Below the pieces are notes generated by a model. The model saw only the letters and a program-made list of their open reading frames with translations. It ran no database searches and had not been told where the DNA came from. Positions 1 to 12,860 of a stretch of 64,000 bases of DNA are shown here, one piece after another (position 1 is the stretch's first letter; the number at the start of each line of letters is the position of its first letter). This DNA is from Epiperipatus broadwayi (lineage: Eukaryota; Onychophora; Udeonychophora; Euonychophora; Peripatidae): NCBI GenBank assembly GCA_028023455.1, contig JAQFVV010000450.1:436001-500000 (forward strand). The letters are read 5' to 3'. The position numbers and the translations under genes are program-made.

Positions 1-282
1 CTATTTGCCAACCCCTGATCTAAAGGAATGTCTTTGTTATAAATTTTGGACTATAAATGAAATTATGAATCCTCTGATTACACAAAAAAAAAAAAATTGT
101 TACAAAAATAATTAGGAAATACTATTATATGTCATTTTAATCTTAATTTTTATGGAACATAATTAAGTATAAGTAAGAAAACTTTATTTTAAAATTCACT
201 ATTTATAAATAAATTAAAAATTAATAACTTTAAAAATGTTTAAATTGTATTTTTCCCTAATGATTCCATTTTTTCAGCTTTG

Positions 283-283
<1 letters not shown>

Positions 284-322
<39 letters not shown>
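284..322. repeat. (ATT)n microsatellite
   Basis: About 13 uninterrupted ATT units seen directly. Confidence 0.95.
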
Positions 323-323
<1 letters not shown>

Positions 324-1214
324 GTAACATACAATATTTTATTTTTAATATCATGTAAAATGAAGATATTGTAAAAACTGCACTTAAACATTAAATGTGG
401 TATATAAGTTAGCTTGTTGACTACTAAGTATGTAATAACTTATAGAAAATCGTTTTGTTCAGGAGATCCCCTATTATTATCTTATAAGTGGATAGATTTA
501 AAGTAATTACATCTAAAACTTAAAATACTTTAGTACTAAAGAAATATAAATAGTAAATAAAATTATCCTTATATCATATAACCACGTATTTATATATAGG
601 AATAAAAAAAAAGTCAAGGCAATGCATTATATAATAGAATAAATAAATATTTCAGACATTTTAGGTGTTATTTAATTGTGCAGATTTTGTTTCTTCATTT
701 ATAAATAAATAAATCATTTCATTATTAATTTAGCACAATTTAGAAACACCTTTATAGGATAATGCTTTCGATACATTTATATTTTAGTTAGCATTGTAAT
801 ATATATATATATTAAAATATATAAATTGCTTATTTAGTCATTTATAAAATAAATTATTTATTTCATTTCAAATTAAAAGAAAAAGTGGCATGGTCTTCTG
901 TTTTGTGCCCTTGTGATAATTTTTTTTTGTCACAGACTAAAAAGTAAATTAGAGAGTTTTTATTTTTGGGCATATTAAAATAAATAAATCATTAATTTAT
1001 AAATCTTATGTAGTGACTGACAAATATTATTTATTCATTTAATAAATTATTTATTTTATTGATTGACCTCTAGTTTAATAAATTATTAGAGAAAGTCCTT
1101 ATTGCATTTACCTAAAGTGGTTTGTGCCAAAGGTGTGAGCGAAGTAAGTTTGGCACTTATAAATAAAAATGTAATTATTATTGACAAATACTGTACATAT
1201 GATAAAGATATATA

Positions 1215-1350
1215 TATATATATGAGAGATGGTGATGTAGGCTAACTGAAAAATGCTGGCTCAGCATGAAATGTATCTTGGAGGTTATTTGCATTTTATG
1301 GTGTTTTTATTCATGTTTTCAAAAGAATACGTGATGGTATTGAGATTATT
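1215..1350 (+). repeat. Diverged copy of the 50-kb dimeric repeat
   Basis: The order of blocks (gagagatggtgatg, then a GCTGGCTCAGCA-like block, then GGAGGTTATTTGCAT, then GTGATGGTATTGAGAT) parallels the two monomers at 50.25-50.98 kb, but with many differences. It is an old member or fragment. Confidence 0.35.
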
Positions 1351-3745
1351 TAATACATTTATATAAGAATTTTAGTGCATTTTTCCTGTGTCAGCATTCA
1401 TAATCCTTTTCCTTTCCTATTGCAAAAAAAAATGAAATATTATACTCAATTTTTATTTTTGTACATTTTAGAATAAGAGTTAAGCAAAGTTATCTCATAT
1501 AAGATCTAAACTAGGCACAGAGAATATTTTCACGCAGTAAGCCTCATGAAATATTGCTCATCATACAAAGGGTCACAAAAATATTAAGTATGCCATTTAT
1601 CTTTCACAATTTTTTTTATCAATATCTTCCTTTTTATATACTATAATATACATACTTTTAGACTTTAATCTATTGTGGTTTCAATACTCACTTAATATAA
1701 ACAGTTAAATCTTTTAACGTAAAACAAGAGTGAATGTAAGTTTAAAAAAAATATATTCAACTATACATGTACACAGAGATATGAAAACTTACAAATATGA
1801 ATATTTGTTATAAATAAATTTGATACAAATAAATTGGTTTTAACTTCTAGCTTATAGAAATAAATTATTGTTAATCTTTCATATGCCATACATAAAATTA
1901 TAAAGGGCTGCATGCAATTCGCAAAATACCTATGCCTGATCTAATCAAGTACAACTTGAAGCCACCTACCTATGAGCCAATTCATATCTCATAAGAAAAA
2001 TTTGTTCAAAATATTCCTTGGTAGTCCATTGTTTTTAATAAGTATAGTATAAACATTTTTACTTATAATAAATATATTAAATTAATATCTAAACTTTCAA
2101 AGATGTAACAAAACATACTGGCTAGTTAAAAGATTATTTTAAGAATTACTGAAATCAGATTTGACAACAAAGTTGTTTAGGAAGAATTTCTACATAAAAT
2201 GAAAATTTAGACATTTAAGAAGAAATAGAAATGCTACAAGTTTGAACGAACCAACACATCATCATTTGATTCTTTGCCCTGTATAATTTACCATGTAAGA
2301 GTGGCATATTTTAGAGCTCAATATTCATGGATTACAGTTCTGCTCTGTTACTTCAGGTGCATCTCAAAATTCTTATAAATACTGAAATAATAAACCATTC
2401 AATTGTTTATATTTTTTACTCAATGTTTTTTAATTCATTACAATTAACAATGATATTACATCTTCTCTACTCTAGGATCATATATTGCAAGCATAGTAAT
2501 TAATAGTATCCAGATGACAGCACAATTTATTAATCCCATTCAAAGTTCCTATTAGTAAAGCAACTACTGATTATTTAAGCTTACAATAGATGGTGTTAGA
2601 ATAGAAACAGACTTGAAAGATTAGACAAACTAAAATGGCAGATAATGTTCAAATAACTGACCCCTCAATAAAAACAAAGTAAAAAAAAAATATTAAAAAT
2701 ACAGATATGTTAATAATATTATAAAACACTTATCAAGGAAACTATAAAAAATGCTAAAAAACAAAAAAAGATAGATAAGCAATGATAAAGTAGAATATGG
2801 AATGATTTGAAGTAATCAGCCTGGCGTGAAGCATACCACATGATTATTTCTGATATTGCAATAATTAATAATTATTCTAAAAAAAATTAATAAAATAAAT
2901 AACATAACAATTCTTTATTTTGCATAAGCTGTATACTGAATGAATTAATCAATATAGCTAATAAATATATAATTTTCAACTTCATTGCAATGATTATGAC
3001 AAGAGTGAATTATAAAAATCACTTAAGATTATTAAAATTATCAGCATAAAATATAAGAAATTTTTTTTAAATAAAACACATGAAATAATAAAACTTTGTT
3101 TATGGTAACTATACCAACGGTAATGTCGACACACAAATGATTTTAATAGATTAAGATAAAACTGGAAAGTATTTTATTTATTTATGTACTTGCATGCATG
3201 TTATACACAATATTGTTCCTGAAAAAAAAAAATCAATATACATTTTCTTTTTTTTTTTTATGAATATTCAGTTGTATATATTTATTTACATTTAAAACTG
3301 ATTTTTTTTTTTTTTAATATTTCAATTCTAAGCATTTCTAAATTAGCAACTATGTATGTATATGTACATATGAGAAGGACTAAAAAATAATACAATTTCA
3401 GAAACACTTTTAATATTATACTGTGTGTATTGCACATACAATCATAAAAAAACAACAACTATGCATTAGAAAGACAGAATGCTGGATTTTACAGAATTTC
3501 AATATAAGCTGACACAGCTAAACACATGGTAATAAATTCCTCTTAACCTATTAGGATACAACCCTAATATACTGTGATCGTAGACACATGATACATATCC
3601 ATAAATAAGCCAGAAAATATGTTGGAAGTAAAACTAGCATATCAATTATAATGCTTTCCTGAAATAAGAAACATTGAGATGAATGTGTAATAAGACACAT
3701 TGAGATGAATCAGCATATAATCAAGTCATCAAATGTATAATTTAC

Positions 3746-3929
3746 TTAAACATACATAAATGAGATATTTATAATATAGTGCTATGTTTTAATAAACTGT
3801 AATAGTAATAATCAGCCATTAAGCTAATGCACATGCGCTTTGTGGATTAATGGCTGATTATTACTATTACAGTTTATTAAAACATAGTGCTTGCTATATA
3901 AAATAAATATCTCATTTACATATGTTTAA
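3746..3929. repeat. Foldback element, about 75-bp arms
   Basis: Nearly perfect inverted repeat. The left arm (about 3746-3821) and right arm (about 3847-3929) share ATGTTTTAATAAACTGTAAT and its complement. The loop of about 25 bp contains GCACATGCGC. A fragment like the outer arm recurs at about 4301-4346. No target duplication was found. Confidence 0.85.
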
Positions 3930-4189
3930 TTTCAACTAAGAATAACATATCATAAATTCTAGAAAATTTTGCAAGCGACATTCATTCAGGCATAATAAAA
4001 GTAATTTAAAGTGATCGCTTAACATGTTCACGCTCTCGTTTCCAAATGCTTAAGATTTGCCCATACATAAACACTTGTGTTAAAAGGATAGATGGATTCA
4101 TTCTATCTTTTCACAAAGACTTTATCTTGTGTTTGGAAGTGAGTGTATTCATTTATAGTTAAAAAATCCACAATTGTGCATGATGTGAA

Positions 4190-4473
4190 TACTGTTATAT
4201 GTACTTATTATAAGACTTCCACAAATCAGACTCTCAAGAAGACATTTTAATATACATACAATGCTCCATCATGCTATTCTTTAAACCAGTGTCTCCAAAA
4301 TAGTCATCAAATATATAATTTATTTAAACATATATAATATTTATAATGTTAATACTGTTCATATCTATTTACTATACAATATTCATTCACAAATCAATCT
4401 CTTATGAAGTCACTTTAATACATGTAAAAACAATGCTCCACCATGTTATTCTTTAAACCAGAATCTCCAAGAT
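4190..4473. repeat. Two direct copies of a ~110-bp repeat
   Basis: The copies at about 4190-4297 and 4362-4473 share CAATGCTCCAYCATGYTATT, then CTTTAAACCAG and TCTCCAA. They are separated by a piece resembling the outer arm of the 3.8-kb foldback. The offset is about 172 bp. Confidence 0.7.
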
Positions 4474-4859
4474 ATTTTATGGGGAATGACTAATCAAAAA
4501 TATTTCATAGGGATGCAATGCTATTATAGGGTGATCAGAAATATTCTTACAAGTGCTGCATATTTAATATCCATTCTTATTTACAGAGTTTTAAAAATTA
4601 TATATACATACACAAACACACATAAAGATAATTAAGCATCAAACATAAAATCAAGACTTAGGGATAAACTTATACAAGATTTTAATTAAAATAAGAACTA
4701 TTTCTATTATAATGTTTTACAACAATCCAGTGAAAACTTGTTAATAGTTGTTTAAAAAAAGAAAAAAAAAATAACTTAAGTTATATGAAAAAGTCACTTG
4801 ACAAAAAAAAAAAAAAGAAAGAAAAAAAAAGAGATTTATAGATTAATTACAACTGATGA

Positions 4860-4971
4860 TTAGTCTTGCATTGGTGGTCGAGAGGTCAGGTGACTGCCTT
4901 GCACTTTCAGGCAGTTGCCCGGATTGCGGGTTCGCATCCCGGCCGATGCTATGACATTTAAAAAAAAAAAA
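4860..4971 (+). mobile_element. tRNA-derived SINE with 14-bp TSD
   Basis: Very short SINE. It has an A-box-like TGGTGGTCGAGAGGTCAG, a B-box-like GGGTTCGCATCCCGG, the family end GATGCTATGACAT, and an A-tail. It is flanked by perfect direct repeats ATTACAACTGATGA at 4846-4859 and 4972-4985, as expected for LINE-driven retroposition. Confidence 0.9.
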
Positions 4972-5065
4972 ATTACAACTGATGAAAAAGTGAATGAATA
5001 GAAGTGACAAATTAGATAGTAAAGTTTTAACATTAACTCAATGCAATAAGCTTTAAGGAGCCAAT

Positions 5066-5227
5066 AAACATCACATGACCCCCACTTCTTATGCTTGTGT
5101 ATAACTGTTTTAAAACAGGCAAAACTCACTATATGTATTGCCACACACAGCAAGCTAGAGTAATCAATGGATGCCAGAAGGCTTGTGCTGTGTGTGGCAA
5201 TACGTATAGTGAGTTTTGCCTGTTTTA
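5066..5227 (-). mobile_element. Hairpin-plus-tail retroposon, short copy (family B)
   Basis: An unpaired tail (about 5066-5110, containing CATCACATGACCCCCACTTC) is followed by a hairpin. Its arms read AAAACAGGCAAAACTCACTA and its complement, then TGCCACACACAGC and its complement. The 18-bp target duplication AAGCTTTAAGGAGCCAAT lies at 5048-5065 and 5228-5245. The hairpin abuts the duplication on one side only. A longer copy in the opposite orientation lies at 58962-59198. Confidence 0.88.
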
Positions 5228-5245
5228 AAGCTTTAAGGAGCCAAT

Positions 5246-7520
5246 TTTTGGAAGTAATTGGAGGGAAGCTGGGAAAAAAAAGTAATAGTAAGAAAGATGA
5301 TTGCAGAATGTAATATGAAAACCATAAGTAACTGCTACATCCAGAGAGCAGTTAAGTGAAGAAACAAATGTGAGAATCCGAAAGCTGAAAAAGGAGAATT
5401 ACAAGATGAAAAAAATTGCACAAAAATAAAAATACTATTACTTCATAAAAAACTAAGATTTTATAAAAAGTATACTGCAACAGTAAATATAGTCAAGGCA
5501 GAAGATAAAAGCATATTTTTAAGTAGAATTTCTATTTAAATTAATTTTGCTTGTAATATAAAATCTGATAATGCAAAATAGGTAATGTTTATACATGCAC
5601 CAATCATTCAGTTCCCCCTCTCATTGATCAATTAAACTGTAGTATGGCAGAATGCTGTAAACTTTGAAATGTCCTGTCTAGAAGAAAATGATAGAGCAAT
5701 ATGCAAATTAATAGATCTGAGTTTACAGGTGAAACTTGCAAATTATTAAAAATAAGGCAATCATATGAAAACAACAAATCATATGATAGCACATCACACT
5801 TGATAAAATTATCTAACATAGTTAGTTATACCATATGTTAAACAGAGTTAAAACAGTAAAGAGTTCATTAATACTTTTTATTAGTCATTCACTAGACTAG
5901 AGATTATTCAATAATAAATGTTTCTCTAGTGTATAAAGATTTCAGCATTATTTCAGGATATCCAAACACTAATAACACAAATATATCAGCAATTAGATGG
6001 GTTTCTGAAAAATGTACTGAATTTGATGGTCACATGAATGAACAATCAAGAATATTAAAATTTCATTTAAGAAATTCATGGTTTATTAAATCCATTAATT
6101 AAACAAAAACACAATATTAGAAAAAATGTAATAGGAATAATAAGTTCTTGTTTATAATGCTGAGGAATTCAATCAAAATTATTAAAAATAAAAGAAAATA
6201 ATGATGAAATAATAAAAAAGATTAATATAAAAAAATTATATATGAGGCACTAGGATAAAAATTAAAAAGCATTACATTTCAAATAACAGGATTAAAAAAG
6301 GCAGTTGGTATTGCTAAAATTGGAAGAAATTCACGAAAAATTATAATGTATATTTAGGCAAAAAATTGAATACTCTGTAACTGCAAATAAGAGATTGAAG
6401 AATGGTTAAATTTCTGAAATCCAATATGATCCTAAAAAAGGCTAGTAAGAAAATTGGCAGGTTTAGTCTAACATGAGTCTCTAAAAACAATCATTAATCT
6501 CAATAGGTTAACAGTTTAATGTAAGTCAATATTAGAAAATATAGGTGGGATAATTGTAGCGGATGGATATAAATATTCCTGTCACATATTATCATGTTTC
6601 TTATGAAAATATTGCAATAATCATAAAGGCACTAGATAGATATCATCTCAGAGAAAACACTATATTTGGTTCTAGGAAATAATAATAAAAACATTTATAG
6701 AGAATAATGATAACAAACTTCTCTTCCAAAAGATATAAAATGAATCAAAGTTTTATAGAATAGGCCTGAGCTCTACACAGAGATTCTTAACAGACCGGAA
6801 TAGTTCCAGGGATGGCACCATATCACATTCAACAATAAATTATAATTCTGTTTAGATATATATGAACACTTCAATCTATAGTAGAAATATTCTATAAAAT
6901 TGATAAAATATCACTAGTAAGCACCACATTACTCCATTACAGTTGTTTCTCTTATGTAATTGTAATAGTTGGAATATTGTTATTATACATCAACACATTG
7001 TTAGTTCAATGATGCACACATAAAATTTCATTGTCTGAGAATTACTTTTATTAATGATAATTAGCTTTCACTCATCAACCTGTTAAGGGTCTTCAAATGT
7101 CCTACAAAATTAAAGAAATATAGACTTAGGTAAATAATAAATGATCACACATACATCATATATTTTCATCACTCCATATTGCATACGTAATGTTAATGTT
7201 TGCCTACATAATCATTTAAAATAGTAAAAACTACATACATACATCAGTATAACTAATTTTATTGTTTCAAAAATAAAATATTAATGTAATATTCTACCTA
7301 TATGATGACTTTAGCAATATTAACACCATTCTTTGTACATGAAACCTTTTCTATATAAAGCAATATATAAAACATTTCCATTTCACTAAATAATACATGC
7401 AAAGCTAGAAATATCCAAGATCAATAATAACATGATTGTTATTAGTTAATATTAAATACATTTTTATCACAATCTTTTGAAGTAAAATTAAAAAGAATGA
7501 TGCTATGTAAAAAACAAACA
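5246..7520. other. AT-rich non-coding sequence
   Basis: No gene recognised. Frames are short and biased to AT-rich codons. One fragment of the 41.7-kb foldback family is present at about 5863-5945 (TTTTTATTAGTCATTCACTA, then GACTAGAGATTATTCAATAA). Confidence 0.5.
5863..5945 (+). repeat. Fragment of the 41.7-kb foldback family (tail part)
   Basis: Shares TTTTTATTAGTCATTCACTA and GACTAGAGATTATTCAATAA with the tails of the copies at 41.7, 43.7 and 44.0 kb. Confidence 0.7.
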
Positions 7521-7526
7521 AACAAT

Positions 7527-7983
7527 TCAGATATATACAATACAATTTCCACAAACTTCAAACACTTTTTAGCAAACTCTTTATTTGTACATACACCTAC
7601 GTTTCGACTGACCTGCAGTCTTCTTCAGAGCTATTATATAATGAACAAAATAAAATAAAAAACATAACTATATAATAAACCATAAAAAATTTTTAAACAA
7701 TAAAAAAACTAAAAAAAACAAAATAAAATATATATATATATTAAAAAACTGAAATAAATAATCAAACCCAAATAAAATAATTAATATAAATAAAATGTAC
7801 TATATAAATAGAAAATAAATATAAATTATACATGTGTATTCCTAATTTTATACATATATACATTCAAGGACAACAATTAATCTAAATATTATCTATTTTA
7901 TTATTATTAACAATCTACTAATTATCTCTATCCTTCTTAAACTTTAATAAAGAGTTTGAAGTTTGTGGAAATTGTATTTATAT
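7527..7983 (-). mobile_element. Penelope-like terminal element with hammerhead-like core
   Basis: The ends are inverted copies of each other: ACAATTTCCACAAACTTCAA on the left and its complement near 7950-7970, plus AAACTCTTTATT and its complement. The interior is AT-rich. On the minus strand, 7601-7628 reads CTGAAGA, one A, a perfect 5-bp stem GACTG/CAGTC with a CAGGT loop, then GAAAC. This matches the hammerhead core CUGANGA-stem II-GAAA. Hammerheads are known from terminal repeats of Penelope-like elements and from retrozymes. A possible 4-bp stem III (with one G-U pair) and a GUA triplet follow, but stem I is not convincing, so the ribozyme may be dead. Confidence 0.55.
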
Positions 7984-7999
7984 GACATTACGGCAAACA

Positions 8000-8930
8000 T
8001 AAAGAAAAAGTGTGATTTTGGTAATTCAGATATATCACAAACTTAGAAAAGATCCTGAATTGGATTAGATGCTTGAGATGTGATAGATATTTCTGGTAAT
8101 AATGCTAATTATCGTTATTAAAATGGAAGGAAATGATCACAGTAGAAGATATCTTAATATTTTTTTGACACAAAATTATTGTCACGTTAAAAAAGAATAC
8201 ATTACTACAAACTATAATATATATTCACTACAATATCTAAGTAAGTCTGTAACAGTAGCAGGAAGCTATAAAGAACAAACTATTCTTTTAGTAAAGCCTA
8301 CTACAAAAGTCTTCACAATTTGTATCTGAAAGCATTTTAATAGCAAAAATAAGTTCTTTCATGAGTTATGCATGCTTTAACAGTACTTCAAAAAAGCTTC
8401 TAACATTGGTTACATTGGCTTCTATTAAACTCTATTTTATTGGCCATTGTAAAATTTGTCTTTGCTTCTGAATGTCATCTACAAAGCTATAACAAACTAG
8501 TTAATTTTTCTTTTTGCTGTGCTACAATAGTGACCAATCTTTGTTTTTTCTAAATCTATTAATAATCTCAAAGCTTTTATCACATTTTAAAAACTTTAAA
8601 TTTACATCCTGCATAGTCCCACTCTTCACACTGGGGATGATAAAGCATAGCAAAGAACTTTAGATAAAAATTCAATCCTGTTATTTTTCTACCTGATTAG
8701 AACTTCAATACTTATTTATAGTATTTGCATTTGCTAAACTGGCTACTTGTTTTATGATGCTTCATCTGTGTAATTATACCATGTGTAGTTTATTGCAGTG
8801 TTTGAGTTGCAGACTTGAGCACTAAAGATCTGTGAATAGCAATTCAACTCTATGACTCCTGGTGCTCGGATGCCTTATGACTTCCCAAATAATTAAATCA
8901 TTTGATAATTATTATTGCATATATATATAT
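8000..8930. other. No gene seen
   Basis: AT-rich sequence. The 75-residue open frame at 8102-8329 has no recognisable motif and its composition looks random. Confidence 0.5.
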
Positions 8931-8934
8931 TGTA

Positions 8935-11900
8935 ACCCTCTATCTCGTATGTTCCAACTACATAACGTAAGTACACTGAGAATCGTAACCTCGATCACTG
9001 ATCAATTCCCGCTACACATTGTCAGCTATTAAGAGCTGTATCCAAAAGCATATTATGCTATCTATTTTATGCACCAAAGACCACAACCAACATCTAGAGC
9101 AACTTACCACAGACCAAACCAATGATATAACATAAACTTTTTATGATTTAATTTGATCGCAGCCAGGGTGTACCGCGAAGACCTATCATAGTAGTATGAT
9201 AAAATACATTAAACAAATTATAAGTATGTAATGTTATTATCTTTCAAACCTTAATTTGCGATTTTCATTGTATGAGACCCGATGGCCGACCATGTACAAG
9301 ATGGCATTATTTGTGGAACTACATAAGATTATGAAATTTGAAACCATCTATATGATTTTTAATACAAATGCTAGTCCAGGTAAAGCTTTGCAATAAATAA
9401 ACATAAATACTTGGGTTCTTTTTTATAGTTTACTATATCACTGAGACTCTTTTTATACGGACAAATGACAATTTAAAATGTTAAGTAAATATATTCAATC
9501 ATATCATTATTTGGAAAATCTGTTTACAGGTTTACCAATCAATTTGTATTGTATACTAGAATCAACTACGCAAAGCCAAAATGATGGAAAAGGTAAATGG
9601 GATTTTATTGTACCTTACACATCATAAACTACCAAAGACGAAAAGCATCCAAATGTTTTCTCAAAATATTACTAAACTCTTATATCATGTTGACGATAGT
9701 ATGTACTTCAATGTATGCTCTATCCAAGGTTTATGATTTCTGATTTTAAGAATGACACATAGCAACGGCACAGTAAGTTTAATTATAAATCAACGTTTAT
9801 TTACAAATTTATGAATAAAAAGTAATTAATTCTAATAGTATAATTAAAGACATAAATAAACAATTAAAATAAATAAATTATAATTCCATTGATTTTCTTC
9901 AATAACATATCATAGGTATGGCTTTAAAAAACCTAATCATACCTTATTTCAATTTGATATAATGAATCTTGAGCAAATTGTACTAAATTCAACATCAACT
10001 CATGAAGTATTTAACGTCATTTCCAGATTCAATAAATCCCTACCGTAAACTTATAATAATATAATAAATAATATTATATCTGTAGGATTTAGCTATAATG
10101 CAATCATTAAATAAAATGAAAATTTAAACTTACACTCCGGTAAATAATAATCAACCAACAGTTAATTATTATGAAGTAACTTGAATAGAATGTCCTGCTA
10201 CAATTTAATAATCTAACCTATAAATTATACTTACGAATGGAAGAAGATGATTTAGCAGATTAACTAAAATACTTTGCCCAACTTATATCTATGAAGTAAA
10301 ACATATTCCTGTGGATGTATTCATCTACAGATAGGAATTAAATAATACTAAACGCTTTGTGGATTGATACACCATTATAAAGTAATACATATAATTACAC
10401 AATTCCGCGGATTAACCACCAGTGCTGGAATGAGTGTAAAATACAAAAAAATGGCAATTAATTAATCTGCGGATTAACCACCGGCGCAGATTAATGCCCT
10501 TTAAAATTCTAAAACAACATTACTATTTACTTCACATTAAAGTGCAAAATCATCCTCCTCAGTTATTCTGATCATTCAGAAAACACTAACACTTTAGCAA
10601 ATGTGGGTTCTTGTATAATAAAATGTGACACTCATCAGGACAACTAATGTACTAACTTATCTTGCTTAAAATAAAACATGTGTAATACAATATAAGTAAT
10701 ATTAGTATAGGAACATAAATCTGGAAAGACTCACAAAACACCTCATGAAAAATTGATACATCTCATAAATTCATTTAGTACCTTTCAAGCCTTTTCGCAA
10801 GCGCTATTCTCTTGAATAAGTATTTTATTCAACCCCTATTAATTTAAACTTAATAAAATATAACTTATGAACTTCACATGCAAGTTCATATAACGATAAA
10901 ATTAAAGTAATGAATTATTCATCAAATACATAAAATCTAATGGGTGTGCGTGTGATATAAATTAAATGTATAGCATTTTATAGTTCAATACATGAATTTT
11001 AGCAGGTGTGTGTGTCACAAATTAGATTGTATAGCATTTTATAACTACAAATATGATCCGTGAAATTCATGTACGATGTGTTGAACAATAAATGTACGAA
11101 GTAATAGCTATAATTATAGTTGAATTCCATACATGTAATTTTATCCATTTGTGTTAGTTATTATAATCACTATTAGATTAACGATTTTACGTGGCTCCAT
11201 AAACATGAAACAATTTTAAAAACATGACTCGCAGAATTTAAATGAAAATGTTTTTCATAAGTTATTAATTTCTACATTTCTCTATTAAAAACGTTCCAAG
11301 TTTATCACATCCATGCTAAATATTTATTTATCCACGCTTAAATCTAGGAATAATAATTACAGCAATTAATTCAATCATTCCAAACTGACGATAAAATTAG
11401 GAAATAGCTTTGATCAATTATTTGAAGACTGTTTATTATCCAAATGACAAACAAATTAACTAGCAAATATATTACTGGCATTATAAAGTAAATATCAATC
11501 AATACTATATTTTTATTAGAATTAGAAACGGAAATATTAAACTATGTTGATAACTTTAACATTTTACTTTAATTTAAACTTCTTCTTTTTTAAAAAGCAA
11601 ATTTTCATATTTATAAAACTTCTGTAATTAAAACACTTATTTAATTTTTCCAAATTGTAGAACAATAAACATTTTAAAACATACCAAACTCTTGCAATTA
11701 ATTCTTTTAAACTGGGAAGCTCCGACATTTCAAATGTAATATTGGGAAATTATTACCGGTGATTTGATCCACTTGGCCAGCCGACTTGAACAGACTTTTA
11801 AATTTAGCAATTCATCTTATAATTAAATACCACAATGTTATTTTTACGTTTATAGAAAATTTGTGGTAATCCGTTTACTTGTTAACTATTTTAAAATAAG

Positions 11901-12010
11901 CTTATCAAAATTACACCGTTTTGCCTTTTACCATTTTCTTTTCTTTTTCTCTCTCCAAAAGCAAAAACTAACAGACGATCTTCTCTTAAATTCGTGCTCT
12001 TTTCTTTTTA
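8935..12010. other. CpG-richer block of unknown nature
   Basis: By eye, this 3-kb stretch holds more CpG and more mixed sequence (for example GATGGCCGACC, GTACCGCGAAG, GGCCAGCCGACTTG) than its surroundings. No reading frame, long terminal repeat or inverted end was recognised. It contains two related short hairpins at 10403-10495 and a diverged ~75-bp tandem pair near 10935-11070. It could be a younger, unrecognised insertion or a regulatory region. Confidence 0.3.
10403..10495. repeat. Twin hairpins sharing a GATTAACCACC loop
   Basis: The second hairpin has perfect 11-bp arms (ATTAATCTGCG at 10461-10471, CGCAGATTAAT at 10485-10495). The first (about 10403-10431) has weaker arms. Both loops begin GATTAACCACC. 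Confidence 0.6.
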
Positions 12011-12589
12011 TACATTGAGACGCATACGTAATTACTGTATTTATTTTTAATAATTTATTTTAATTGAACAAATGGTTTTTTTGTTAATTCAATATAAATA
12101 ATTTTTAAGATCATTTTAAACAAATAAAAATATTATATTTTAATACTATTTTACCAAATTTAATGTGTTGTTAAAATTTTAAAAAGTTAAACATTATGAT
12201 ATGCATTAGTATATGGAACGAAGCAAATTTAAATTTATTAAAATAATATAAGAGAGTAATCTGTTCAAAGTGCAAATCAAGCCAATCAAATCACCAAAGA
12301 AGACAGAGAAATTTTTTAATAATAGTTACATCAATTACTATATTTTATGCTACAATATATGGTTACAATATATATATATAACCAATTTAGGTATTATATA
12401 TATCTTGCTGACTGTTTATAGTAAGGTGGTTTTTAAACTGTAATGAAAAGATTGTTTTTAACTTGCATGACTGAATCTTGTACATCTAAATGTATATATG
12501 TATACGAAGTATATCTTTATAATAAATGGAAAGAATTTAAAAGTCATTTAAAAACTATGTGATTTTTTAAAAGTAATATATATGTTAAG

Positions 12590-12860
12590 AGTAACAAGAA
12601 GAAATAGAAAATGAAATACATGGGTGAGAAAGAGTTGGACTGGACATAATCCTAAAACAGATGATAATAGAAGGCCAGTAGAAATCTTAAACTGGATTCT
12701 AAAAGATTGTAAAAGACCTAAAAAGAGATCATATGTAAAATGATGAATGAAATAAAAAAATCTGCCGAGATCATGTGGGAAAAAGAGGCTAGAGATCGGA
12801 GAAGATGGATTAAACTTGGAGAGACTATCTTGCAGTGGATTGATAATAATTGAAAATGAC
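12590..12860 (+). pseudogene. 3' end of an RTE-like LINE reverse transcriptase
   Basis: The plus strand translates, with breaks, to pieces such as WTGHILKMDDNRRPVEILNW, KDCKRPKKRS and KEARDRRRWIKLGETI. These resemble the C-terminal tail of RTE-type ORFs (typical WAGHVxRMxDNR, GRPxxRW, ARDRxxWxxL). It is a 5'-truncated, decayed fragment, the usual result of incomplete LINE insertion. Confidence 0.65.

Larger units (their letters stand above)
1..3745. other. AT-rich non-coding sequence, probably intronic
   Basis: No gene is visible. The stretch holds an (ATT)n microsatellite near 284-322, short (AT)n runs, many homopolymer A/T tracts, and a weak relative of the 50-kb dimeric repeat near 1215-1350. 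A short perfect hairpin with 8-bp arms sits near 1127-1160. All long reading frames here look random. Confidence 0.6.

Noticed and set aside
286-326. CRISPR-like or satellite array
   Set aside because: Simple ATT microsatellite without spacers; the genome is eukaryotic.
1127-1160. Short perfect hairpin as a microRNA precursor
   Set aside because: Stem of only 8 bp, too short for a miRNA precursor.
4860-5153. 97-codon minus-strand frame
   Set aside because: It runs through a SINE and a foldback element; no independent coding signal.
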